DNA of 18,887 nt, from the NCBI GenBank assembly GCA_017560285.1, contig JAFYOG010000234.1, positions 1-18,887 on the forward strand, given 5' to 3'. Every line of letters starts with the position of its first letter. Position 1 is the first letter of the stretch. A program made the translations under genes and the position numbers. This document shows positions 7,913-14,065 of the stretch, piece by piece. A model generated the notes under the pieces. The model did not search any database, had not been told where the DNA came from, and was given only the letters and a program-made list of their open reading frames with translations. This stretch comes from Clostridia bacterium (GTDB lineage Bacteria; Bacillota; Clostridia; Oscillospirales; CAG-382).

Positions 7913-8256
7913 TTTAAGCTTTTACACTCTTTGGGAACAACTTTTAACTTCTTTTAACATTGCGAAACGTGTTTTGAACACCTTTTAACAAGTCGCAACA
8001 ACTCAAAACGTCTTGCAATGTCTTTGTTCATTGACAAATAAACAATGGATTGCGCGCCGGATGAAAATGATTGAAAAACATTTTCAAAAAACTTCAAAAA
8101 ACTTCAAAAAACTTTAGGTCTCGCCATATAGCATGGATAGGGTGTCTGTTATAATAAAGCCAGAAAGTGAGGAACACGAAACCACACTTCAAAAAAATTA
8201 AAGAGGTGGCACCCGAATAACAGCCAAACGCACTCTCTGCGTTAAAGGAGAACAAA
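7913..8256. other. Repeat-rich non-coding region after the integrase
   Basis: No credible gene lies in these 344 bases. CTTTTAAC occurs at 7941, 7951 and 7982, and GTGTT-TTG-AACAC is an inverted repeat at 7970-7982. CATTG/CAATG is a further inverted pair around 8029-8047. Three A-tracts repeat every 10 bp (ACTTCAAAAA units, about 8083-8114), which should make the DNA curve. A promoter for the next gene lies at 8147-8155. Repeats plus bent DNA would suit a protein-assembly site such as an origin, an excision site or a regulatory region. Confidence 0.6.
8147..8155 (+). promoter_or_regulatory. Extended -10 promoter for the paralog pair
   Basis: TG-T-TATAAT, with TATAAT at 8150-8155, is an extended -10 element about 100 bp before the ATG at 8257. 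No good -35 lies 17 bp upstream; the phased A-tracts at 8083-8114 may help instead as a curved upstream element. Confidence 0.6.
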
Positions 8257-8733
8257 ATGAAAAATTCCAACAAGTACTTCACCCTCGACATCCTCAACAA
8301 GAAGATCCGCGGTAGCGCACGTAGCTTCAAGCTCGCAAACAAAGGATATGGCGATGCTTACGAGCAGTTAATGGCATTGATGAATGCGCACCCCGACTTC
8401 GAATTGGAAGAAGTTGTAGCAAAGAAGAACGACTCCAAGGAAACCTACGAAGGATTGAGCTATGAATTCATGAAGGATTATATTGCAATTCAAGAAAATT
8501 CGTCCTTGCTTTTGAAAAAGCTTGATTTGGTAATTGCAAATGCAAAGAAAACTCGCGCTTCCGCATATCCCGTAGTTAAGAGATGGTTCTTGAGAACCTT
8601 CGGAACACCCATAGAAGCCGGAAAATTTCAATTTGATCTTGAAGCAGCTAAACAGCTTATTGAAGATGCAAGCGATGAAAAGATTTTCGCATCTGCTGAA
8701 GAAATTGAAAACGAACTACCCGATGTAGCATAA
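8257..8733 (+). CDS. Protein of unknown function, first of a paralog pair
   Basis: A 158-residue soluble protein with no recognised family. AAAGGAG ends 6 bases before the ATG. It is related to the next gene. Both begin with a short KYxTL strand segment, then have [LF]xxL[ST]YExM[KE]xxMx-like residues in the middle (GLSYEFMKDYI here). Both end their core with a near-identical block, SAYPVVKRWFLRTFG here and SPYAVVRRWFVAQFP there. The conserved basic-aromatic VV[KR]RWF block suggests a nucleic-acid or protein contact surface, though this is inference. The acidic C-terminal tail (DEKIFASAEEIENELPD) is not shared. The two genes are likely cotranscribed, 22 bp apart. Confidence 0.85.
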   Translation: MKNSNKYFTLDILNKKIRGSARSFKLANKGYGDAYEQLMALMNAHPDFELEEVVAKKNDSKETYEGLSYEFMKDYIAIQENSSLLLKKLDLVIANAKKTRASAYPVVKRWFLRTFGTPIEAGKFQFDLEAAKQLIEDASDEKIFASAEEIENELPDVA

Positions 8734-8755
8734 TAAAGAAAGGAGATAATAAATC

Positions 8756-9214
8756 ATGGAAAAGTACACGCTTTCTATTGTAGCAAAGACCCTCACCATC
8801 AGCAAGGCGTTTGAAAAAGCCGCCTCAAACCCCAACAGCGAGGAATTCGCGCTGTATCAGGCGTTGACTCAGCAGATACCCGATTTGAAAATATCGCGCA
8901 TCACCCACAAAAAGCCCACAAAGTATGTGAACAGCGAGGGCGAAGAATTCGCGTGTTGTCAATTCAAGAATTTGACCTACGAAAGAATGGAAAAGTTCAT
9001 GTCCGCTTTACCCAAGAGCGAAGAATTCACCAAAGAATACGAATTCTTGAAAGCCGCCGCGGCTACACATCCCTCTCCTTATGCGGTTGTTCGTCGTTGG
9101 TTCGTTGCGCAATTCCCCGAATTCAGAACAGCACCTTGGGAATATTTCGAAAAGACCATCGAACCCATTCGTGCTCATGCCTTTCTTAAAGAATGCGAAA
9201 AAGAATGTGCATGA
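8756..9214 (+). CDS. Protein of unknown function, second of a paralog pair
   Basis: A 152-residue soluble protein, paralogous to the gene before it through NLTYERMEKFM and SPYAVVRRWFVAQFP. AGGAG ends 10 bases before the start. It has a higher GC than its partner and repeats the GAATTC hexamer several times within the frame, giving the EF pairs in EEFALY, EEFACC, EEFTKE and PEFRTA. The divergence suggests an old duplication, not a recent one. No catalytic motif is visible. Small paired genes at this place in integrative elements often act in replication or control, but nothing in the sequence proves that. The stop is TGA. Confidence 0.83.
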   Translation: MEKYTLSIVAKTLTISKAFEKAASNPNSEEFALYQALTQQIPDLKISRITHKKPTKYVNSEGEEFACCQFKNLTYERMEKFMSALPKSEEFTKEYEFLKAAAATHPSPYAVVRRWFVAQFPEFRTAPWEYFEKTIEPIRAHAFLKECEKECA

Positions 9215-9218
9215 TAGC

Positions 9219-9254
9219 GGAGACGGCGAAATCCAAAAGCGATTTCGTGTCTCC
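9219..9254 (+). other. Two-part RNA hairpin after the paralog pair
   Basis: GGAGAC (9219-9224) pairs with GTCTCC (9249-9254), and inside it CGAAATC (9227-9233) pairs with GATTTCG (9241-9247), leaving a small internal loop. It begins 4 bp after the stop of the second paralog. No T run follows, so it is more likely an mRNA end-stabiliser or regulatory hairpin than a terminator. Confidence 0.6.
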
Positions 9255-9287
9255 CTCGACCACACTTCACATTACAAAGAGGACAAC

Positions 9288-9332
9288 ATGTTTTTATCCC
9301 ATAATATGCCCCCGCCGTCTGTCGTTCATTAA
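9288..9332 (+). CDS. Possible 14-residue leader peptide
   Basis: ATG at 9288 follows AAAGAGG by 5 bases and opens MFLSHNMPPPSVVH, ending with TAA at 9330-9332. Three prolines in a row could slow the ribosome. The stop and last codons lie within the terminator hairpin at 9312-9348, the geometry used in attenuation. It may equally be a chance ORF; there is no independent evidence of translation. Confidence 0.3.
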   Translation: MFLSHNMPPPSVVH

Positions 9333-9361
9333 GCTGAACGTCAGGCGGCTTTCTTTGATTT
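9312..9361 (+). terminator. Terminator or attenuator
   Basis: CCGCC (9312-9316) pairs with GGCGG (9344-9348) and GTTCA with TGAAC inside, with a small bulge; the T-rich CTTTCTTTGATTTT follows. It separates the paralog pair from the next operon, whose promoter begins within the T-rich tail. Confidence 0.75.
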
Positions 9362-9383
9362 TAGAAAAAATTTTTTGTATAAT
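9355..9383 (+). promoter_or_regulatory. Promoter of the amber-containing operon
   Basis: TTGATT (9355-9360) and TATAAT (9378-9383) are 17 bp apart. Transcription would start near 9390, right where a hairpin CAAGGTT/AACCTTG (9391-9411) begins. That inverted repeat could be an operator at the start site or a stabilising 5' hairpin. Confidence 0.72.
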
Positions 9384-9436
9384 ATATTTACAAGGTTAAG
9401 AAAGAACCTTGAATAATTATATTAAGGAGAATAACA

Positions 9437-9667
9437 ATGTTATTTAACAAGTTTAATCTTGCGGCAATGGGAGATTCTCTCTCGCCAAGCTTGCTTTATT
9501 AGCTCCAAAAGGACATGATAAAGCAAGAACTTTTCGAACGCCAAGAGCGAGAAAACCTCAAAAATGAAATATGCGAGGCGGTTCTCGCACGCATACAAGT
9601 AAAGCTCGAAGCAGAGGCAATTGCGCAACTGCGTGAAATGATTAAAGATTTGGGAGGTAAAGCATAA
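9437..9667 (+). CDS. Small coiled-coil-type protein with one in-frame TAG
   Basis: AAGGAGA ends 6 bases before ATG 9437. The frame gives 76 codons to a TAA at 9665-9667, interrupted only by TAG at 9500-9502 (codon 22) between ...SPSLLY and LQKDMIKQEL. The rest is highly charged helix (QERENLKNEICEAVLARI...) typical of a coiled coil. The terminal TAA overlaps the ATG of the next gene (TAATG), so translation of this ORF appears coupled to the winged-helix gene. That coupling only works well if ribosomes pass the TAG. Gln at codon 22 would suit the sequence, and CAG to TAG is one base change. It could instead be a nonsense-mutated pseudogene. Function unknown. Confidence 0.6.
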
Positions 9668-10263
9668 TGCCTACAACGTACCCAAACCAAAAAACCGTGG
9701 TTATTCACCGCGAGCCGGTAAAGTCCGACTTTCTCGGAATACAAAATGAGAACTGGATGGCCGCGCTTCGTGATTTGCGCCCATTTGCTTTTTCGCTGTA
9801 CCTTTACTTTGCGGCAAATGCAAATAATTTTACGATGGCGTTATCACCTGTGGCGGTGCGCAATGCTATAGGAATGGCACGCCAGACATACAACGACCAA
9901 ATCGAAAAATTGATAGAGGGAGGATACCTTGTTCCCTCTCATGGAAATACTTATGATTTCTATGAGGTACCTCAACCGCGTGCCGTGCGTGTAGTGAGTG
10001 AACCGAGCCTCGGACACAGCTTCGATGGAGAATGTCCGACAACCGGCAAAGGCATGACGGCTGTCGTTCAAAATCAAACGGCTGGGGATAGAGAAATAAA
10101 TAATAGGGAAATTGGAATAAATACAGAGGCGATAAATATTGAAAATCCCTCTCAAATATATATTCCAAAAGTGAAAGAAGTAGTTATCCCAAGACCGCAG
10201 GCAACAGGCAGAGATAGACCTCAACCTATTACACAACCCAAGAAAGATATATTCGAATTTTAA
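9667..10263 (+). CDS. Winged-helix DNA-binding protein, replication- or regulator-like
   Basis: A 198-residue protein starting at the ATG that overlaps the previous stop, with GGGAGG 9 bases upstream. Residues about 28-105 form a winged-helix domain: helix FAFSLYLYFAANANNF, then LSPVAVRNAIGMARQTYNDQI as the helix-turn-helix, then LIEGGYLVPSHGNTYDFYEV as the wing. The last 90 residues are rich in Asn, Pro and Ile and look disordered. Similar layouts occur in plasmid and phage replication-initiation or DnaD-like accessory proteins and in phage regulators. I cannot choose among these. It lacks in-frame TAG, unlike the genes on both sides. Confidence 0.75.
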   Translation: MPTTYPNQKTVVIHREPVKSDFLGIQNENWMAALRDLRPFAFSLYLYFAANANNFTMALSPVAVRNAIGMARQTYNDQIEKLIEGGYLVPSHGNTYDFYEVPQPRAVRVVSEPSLGHSFDGECPTTGKGMTAVVQNQTAGDREINNREIGINTEAINIENPSQIYIPKVKEVVIPRPQATGRDRPQPITQPKKDIFEF

Positions 10264-10274
10264 GAGGATAAAAA

Positions 10275-10679
10275 ATGTCGTATCAAGAGAATATGTATAA
10301 GTGCTTAAAAAAGAAACGAGCGCTTTATGAAAAATACGAGCATGCGGGAATTTACAGTATAAGCATCGACGATAAGCTTGTTTATATTGGCAAGAGCCAC
10401 AACATGCTCAAACGCATTGCGTAGCACATGGTAGGTATAAAAACCATGAGCGAAAAGAAATATTGTATTTTGGCAGAGAACCAAAGGCAAGGACGAAACG
10501 TTGTCTTTGACGTAATGTATTATGCCAAAAGTAAAAAGTACAAGGATATTGAAGAAGAAATCGGGTAGAAAGAGGGCGAACTGATCCGCAAATTCATGCC
10601 TATGCTGAATACACAAATACCAAAAGAAGAAAATTGGCGAAAGTTCACCTGCCGAGAGATAGAATATCCCAACGAATAA
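10275..10679 (+). CDS. GIY-YIG nuclease with two in-frame TAG codons
   Basis: AAGAGG precedes ATG 10275 by 7 bases. The frame runs 134 codons to TAA 10677-10679 with TAG only at codons 50 (10422-10424) and 98 (10566-10568). The protein is a clear GIY-YIG endonuclease domain: GIY at 25-27, YIG at 37-39, Arg47 in MLKRIA, Glu102 in GELIRK and Asn112 in MLNTQIP. Both TAGs fall inside the fold: KRIA-TAG-HM and EEIG-TAG-KEGEL. Gln would fit each site. Stopping at codon 50 would leave only the first third and remove the catalytic Glu. There is no frameshift and no TAA or TGA. It is either expressed through amber readthrough or recoding, or a recently broken gene. GIY-YIG enzymes nick or cleave DNA in homing, repair and mobile elements. 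Confidence 0.75.
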
Positions 10680-10690
10680 CACAATAAAAC

Positions 10691-10728
10691 AGACGAGCAA
10701 TACAAAACCGTAATGCTCGTCTTTTTTC
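10691..10728 (+). terminator. Terminator of the 9437-10679 operon
   Basis: AGACGAGCA (10691-10699) pairs with TGCTCGTCT (10714-10722), followed by a T run to 10727. A sound terminator after the GIY-YIG gene implies that the operon was transcribed as a unit to its true end at 10679. Confidence 0.9.
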
Positions 10729-10797
10729 GTTATTGTCGATTGACGGAAAGAAAACCGCAAAAGCTTATTCGGGCGCAAAAATAATGCGCGCAATCAA

Positions 10798-11019
10798 TCA
10801 TTCCGCTTTTGGTTCTTCCTTTACATATTCCATCAAATCCCCCGGCTGACAATCAAGCTTTTCGCAAAGCCGTGCGATTGTTTTTGCATCCAAACCGCCG
10901 GTTCCGTTTTTCAATGCGGTCAAAGTAGCTTGACCGATCAACTTTTCTTGACGGATTTTATAGGTTGTATATCCACGTTCTTTCAAAAGGTCAAAAAGTT
11001 TCGTATAAATTATCGGCAT
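10798..11019 (-). CDS. XRE/Cro-family helix-turn-helix repressor
   Basis: A 73-residue protein that is almost entirely one Cro/C1-type HTH domain: LFDLLKERGYTTYKIRQEKLIGQATLTALKNG then TIARLCEKLDCQPGDLMEYV. The closing CQPGDLMEY is characteristic of this small-repressor group. GGAGG lies 8-9 bases upstream on the minus strand. It is divergent from the gene at 11200. The shared 180-bp region holds operator-like repeats overlapping both promoters, so it very likely represses both genes. The acidic tail (KEEPKAE) is short. It probably governs the switch between quiet and active states of the element. Confidence 0.9.
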   Translation of the reverse strand: MPIIYTKLFDLLKERGYTTYKIRQEKLIGQATLTALKNGTGGLDAKTIARLCEKLDCQPGDLMEYVKEEPKAE

Positions 11020-11045
11020 AAAATTATCCTCCGTTACGTGCGTTC

Positions 11046-11074
11046 ATTATATCACAGAATATGCACTAATTCAA
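11046..11074 (-). promoter_or_regulatory. Leftward promoter of the HTH repressor
   Basis: Reading the minus strand, TTGAAT (11069-11074) and TATAAT (11046-11051) are separated by 17 bp. The operator-like repeat at 11062-11079 covers the -35, so repressor binding would shut it off. Confidence 0.72.
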
Positions 11075-11148
11075 GTGTATAAAATACACAAAAACATTCA
11101 CTTAACTTTGTGCATAATTGATATTGAATATACACTTGATTTAGTGTA
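11062..11148. promoter_or_regulatory. Three evenly spaced operator-like inverted repeats
   Basis: TACACT-N6-AGTGTA occurs perfectly at 11131-11148, with one difference at 11062-11079 (TGCACT...AGTGTA) and in a degenerate form at 11097-11114 (TTCACT...TGTGCA). Starts are 35 and 34 bp apart. A separate palindrome GTGTAT-AAA-ATACAC lies at 11075-11089. The outer two sites overlap the two divergent promoters, as in a lambda-type OR region. Confidence 0.7.
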
Positions 11149-11152
11149 TACT
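11124..11152 (+). promoter_or_regulatory. Rightward promoter of the 11200 gene
   Basis: TTGAAT (11124-11129) and TATACT (11147-11152) are 17 bp apart; TATAAT at 11152-11157 is an alternative -10. The best operator (11131-11148) fills the spacer. The -35 is identical to that of the leftward promoter. Confidence 0.7.
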
Positions 11153-11199
11153 ATAATCAGTCAAGGGGCAAACCCCATAAAATAAAAGGAGATAAGAAA

Positions 11200-11475
11200 A
11201 TGTCAAAAAACGAACTCATCACTAAAATCGAAGCCCTTCAGGAATGGGAAGCAATTATGGAAGATGCGAAAGCCGAGGCCGAAGCCCTCCGCGATAGCAT
11301 CAAAGAAGAAATGCTCCGTCAAGGAACCGAGGAAATGGAAGCGGGAACCTACATCATCCGATGGACTTCGGTGCTCACCAACCGATTCGATACCACAGCA
11401 TTCAAAAAGGAACACAACGATATTTACCTTAAGTTCACCAAGCAAATCCAAAGCAAACGATTTTCAATCGCATAA
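11200..11475 (+). CDS. Small protein of unknown function, repressor-controlled
   Basis: A 91-residue protein with AAAGGAG 8 bases upstream. The first half is an acidic amphipathic helix (LQEWEAIMEDAKAEAEALRDSIKEEM). The second half is a compact strand-rich segment, AGTYIIRWTSVLTNRFDTTAFKKEHNDIY then KQIQSKRFSIA. The pattern of a coiled coil followed by R-F-D-x-x-x-F-K and a terminal R-F-S resembles small early proteins in phages and integrative elements of Firmicutes. I do not know a function. As the divergent partner of the Cro-like repressor it is the first gene induced when repression lifts. Bases 11476-11695 after it hold hairpins only. Confidence 0.8.
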   Translation: MSKNELITKIEALQEWEAIMEDAKAEAEALRDSIKEEMLRQGTEEMEAGTYIIRWTSVLTNRFDTTAFKKEHNDIYLKFTKQIQSKRFSIA

Positions 11476-11695
11476 GAAAAGCCCCAAGCCAGCGCCGACC
11501 AAAGCTACAGTCAAGGAGCTCCGCCCAAGAGGGCGTGGATATTATAACACGCCCTCTCGCACAAAGTCAAGAAAGCCAAAGGTTCTAACCGCATCGCACC
11601 AAAACCTAAAAGTTCTGGCACCGATATAAAAGCGGTGCCAAAACATAGAACCAATAGAACCAAAACTTATAGTCAACAAAACGGAGGATTTTTAT
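11476..11695. repeat. Hairpin-bearing gap before the resolvase, candidate res region
   Basis: No convincing gene lies here. AGAGGGCGTG (11528-11537) pairs with CACGCCCTCT (11548-11557), and GGCACCG (11617-11623) with CGGTGCC (11633-11639). GGTTCTAACC is palindromic, and AGAACC is repeated at about 11647-11665. Serine resolvases usually act at repeats just beside their own gene, so this is the likely resolution or operator site. That is inference. Confidence 0.5.
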
Positions 11696-12262
11696 ATGAT
11701 TTATGGATATGCGAGAGTATCAACCGCCACGCAAGGTCGTGACGGAAATAGCTTGGAGGAACAGGAGGCCGCGTTGCGCGCTCACGGTTGTCAAGAGATT
11801 GTTGCCGAGGCGTTTACCGGCAAGACAATGGAGCGCCCGAAGTTTCAATCCCTCTTGGAACGTCTGCAACCCGACGACACTCTGGTGGTTTGCAAGCTGG
11901 ATAGATTTGCGCGAACCACTATTGACGGCGTGCAGACCGTAAGGGATTTGTTCAATCGCGGGGTAAAAGTCAATATACTCAATATGGGCATGGTGGAAAA
12001 CAGCTTGACCGGTAATCTGATAATGACAATTATGCTCGCTTTCGCGGAATACGAACGCGGAATGATTGTCGAGCGCACCCAAACAGGCAAAATGATCGCA
12101 CGTCAAAACCCGAACTTCCGCGATGGACGCCCGAAGAAATATAGCCCCACTCAATTAAAACTCGCAATGGAACTCTTGGAAGCAGGCAAAAGCTATAAAC
12201 AAGTGCAACTCCTAACCGGCATTAGTAAGAGTACGTTGATTAGAGAAAAGAGGAAAATGTAA
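11696..12262 (+). CDS. Serine recombinase, resolvase/invertase family
   Basis: A 188-residue small serine recombinase. The N-terminus MIYGYARVS holds Arg7 and the nucleophile Ser9. The catalytic core continues with LVVCKLDRFARTTIDG, containing the KLDR-x-x-R motif, then the long arm helix (LIMTIMLAFAEYERGMIVERTQTG). The C-terminal HTH is LAMELLEAGKSYKQVQLLTGISKSTLIREKRK. GGAGG precedes the start by 8 bases. The size and layout match Tn3-type resolvases and DNA invertases; no invertible segment is evident nearby. It may resolve dimers of an excised, replicating form of the element. The gene may extend the 11200 transcript. Confidence 0.94.
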   Translation: MIYGYARVSTATQGRDGNSLEEQEAALRAHGCQEIVAEAFTGKTMERPKFQSLLERLQPDDTLVVCKLDRFARTTIDGVQTVRDLFNRGVKVNILNMGMVENSLTGNLIMTIMLAFAEYERGMIVERTQTGKMIARQNPNFRDGRPKKYSPTQLKLAMELLEAGKSYKQVQLLTGISKSTLIREKRKM

Positions 12263-12266
12263 AAGG

Positions 12267-12303
12267 AAAATCTCCTAACTCATCTGAATAGTTAGGAGAT
12301 TTT
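12267..12303. terminator. Bidirectional terminator between resolvase and defence operon
   Basis: AAAATCTCCTAACT (12267-12280) pairs with AGTTAGGAGATTTT (12290-12303) around a 9-nt loop. T runs on one strand and A runs on the other serve both convergent genes. Confidence 0.93.
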
Positions 12304-12309
12304 AAATTG

Positions 12310-14040
12310 TTACAAATTCATTGATGCAATAAACTCTGTGATACTGTTGTAAACAGCATCGTCTAAATTCGGATATGTTTCAAGAACCGTATTTACCCAT
12401 TCTGGTCCGTGACCGCCAACATCCTTGATAAAACATTCCAGTTCGCCAACCGGAACAATGAAAATGCCAACGCTTCTCAATAGTTGATCTATGTTTTTGT
12501 ACGAGGTGGTTGCGTTGCCTGAGGGGAGGGCGTTCGACCCAGCAGATTTTAGACTATCCCATTTCGATATAATAGATATTGCTTCCTTAATACTACGGAT
12601 TTCTCTGTTGGATAGATCTGTATTTGTTGAACTATCTAACACTTGATTTATTGATGTCTTTGCTGAGATTCGATTGATTTTCTCTTTTGGACTATGCAGA
12701 TTTGAAACGATATTATTATAATCGCTCTGTATTGTTTTAAAATCAATACCAAATGATTCAACAACACCCTTAAATACTTCTTGATCGTTTAAAATATCAA
12801 TATCAGGGATCAGTTTTACATTTATATCCAAGGATCTAAGTGCGGTTACTATTTTCGACATACGATGTTTGCCGCCGCAATGAATGAACATTGTCTCAGA
12901 ATACTTGCCGTCTTTTTGCTTTATATGACTTTCGATAATAGAATATAGTTTACAATCGGAATCGCTTTCACACAAAACAACAGATTTATGAAACAAACTT
13001 GCCATTATATTAGAATACTTCAAAAGAGGATCGTTCCATACTTGGTTGAATTCTGCGTTATTCAATATTGAAAAATGATTTGTGTCGTCTTCTCGTGTGA
13101 TCCTAACAATTTTGATTCTTTCAGGACACGCCTCTAATAAGCCTTTAATTATATCTTCACTATGTGTCGAAATAAAAGCTTGTTGTTGATCAGATAATGT
13201 TTGACCGATAATTTGCCCCATGATTCTCGCTTGCGGTGGATGCAAAAAAGATTCGGGTTCATCAATCAAGTAAGTGCAGTAGTAGTCTAACATCAAGTAT
13301 AAAAGAATGCCTGTAAAACTTTTTATGCCATCACCTTGATTCTGCACTTGCTTATATGTTTTAAGAATATCAGCGTATGCTTCTTGCCTCGATTGCTCAT
13401 CTTCGTATGTTCCGTTCAATTGAACAGGTTTGCCAATACAAAGCGGAATTTGAGAACCAAACTGAGTATTTGGTGTAAGTTCAATCTCGAATGCTTTTTT
13501 AAAACTATTCGAAAGCCATTTTCTATATTGGCTATCAAAAGCGGCATAATGAATAGGATGCTTTTTGTTTTCGTCACGTCTAATGCTATTCGGAGGGTTA
13601 CATATAGTCAAGCGAGCCGATGTGTTTAAATTTGCGATGAATAAATCGCGAAAATCACCATAAAAATTCTTCTTAGGAAAATCCTCATCGGTGTAACTCC
13701 AAATATTCATACTATGGCCGAGGACACTATACGAAATATACGTTCCTTGATCTGTACCCGCGGAAATTTTCGATAAAACCGAAGATATCGGTGAGGAAAA
13801 TTTGCGGATAGTTATATTTGAAATTATAACGCTGGGGCTTTTTTCTTCTGAAAGCGCATACAAATCTTTTAATGCTTGGCTTTTTCCTGCGTTATTCGGG
13901 CCGACAAAGACAACAATATCATTTGCTGCTATTGCGAGTTCTTTCCCGTCATTGAAGGTTAAATTGGAAATATATCCGCCTGCTTTTTCGATTGGCATCG
14001 ACATCTTCCTTTCTTTTTTGGATTTTTTGAATCTAAACAT
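12310..14040 (-). CDS. OLD-like ATPase with C-terminal TOPRIM nuclease domain
   Basis: About 576 residues from ATG 14040, which has AAGGA 9 bases upstream; in-frame ATGs at 14076 and 13998 are alternatives. The N-terminal ATPase domain has Walker A GPNNAGKS (47-54). Walker B follows in YLIDEPESFLHPPQA (about 258-272), then the switch His in FISTHSEDI. The TOPRIM domain follows: VVLCESDSDCKLY with its Glu (about 357), FIHCGGKHRM, then IPDIDIL with the DxD pair (about 412). ATPase plus TOPRIM defines the OLD / GajA superfamily of anti-phage nucleases. No UvrD-like GajB helicase is adjacent, so this is nearer the single-gene OLD type or a PARIS-like fused form. It is last in the restriction-modification operon, preceded by an 8-Cys protein. 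Its low GC differs from the resolvase side. Confidence 0.85.
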   Translation of the reverse strand: MFRFKKSKKERKMSMPIEKAGGYISNLTFNDGKELAIAANDIVVFVGPNNAGKSQALKDLYALSEEKSPSVIISNITIRKFSSPISSVLSKISAGTDQGTYISYSVLGHSMNIWSYTDEDFPKKNFYGDFRDLFIANLNTSARLTICNPPNSIRRDENKKHPIHYAAFDSQYRKWLSNSFKKAFEIELTPNTQFGSQIPLCIGKPVQLNGTYEDEQSRQEAYADILKTYKQVQNQGDGIKSFTGILLYLMLDYYCTYLIDEPESFLHPPQARIMGQIIGQTLSDQQQAFISTHSEDIIKGLLEACPERIKIVRITREDDTNHFSILNNAEFNQVWNDPLLKYSNIMASLFHKSVVLCESDSDCKLYSIIESHIKQKDGKYSETMFIHCGGKHRMSKIVTALRSLDINVKLIPDIDILNDQEVFKGVVESFGIDFKTIQSDYNNIVSNLHSPKEKINRISAKTSINQVLDSSTNTDLSNREIRSIKEAISIISKWDSLKSAGSNALPSGNATTSYKNIDQLLRSVGIFIVPVGELECFIKDVGGHGPEWVNTVLETYPNLDDAVYNSITEFIASMNL

Positions 14041-14065
14041 TAGAGATTTCCTTATCAATAGAATA

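Noticed and set aside
8031..8054. Promoter from TTGACA at 8031-8036
   Set aside because: The matching -10 position is GC-rich (GCGCGCCGG) with no TATAAT-like sequence within 15-19 bp.
7913..8256. CRISPR array or suppressor tRNA in the repeat-rich gap
   Set aside because: Repeats are only 8-10 bp with no spacers. No cloverleaf or CUA anticodon loop was found here or in other element gaps.
11264..11629. 121-codon ORF overlapping the 11200 gene in another frame, possible frameshifted extension
   Set aside because: The 11200 protein ends naturally at RFSIA with TAA. The overlapping frame gives a Lys/Arg/Pro-rich sequence without a domain, and its downstream part covers hairpins.
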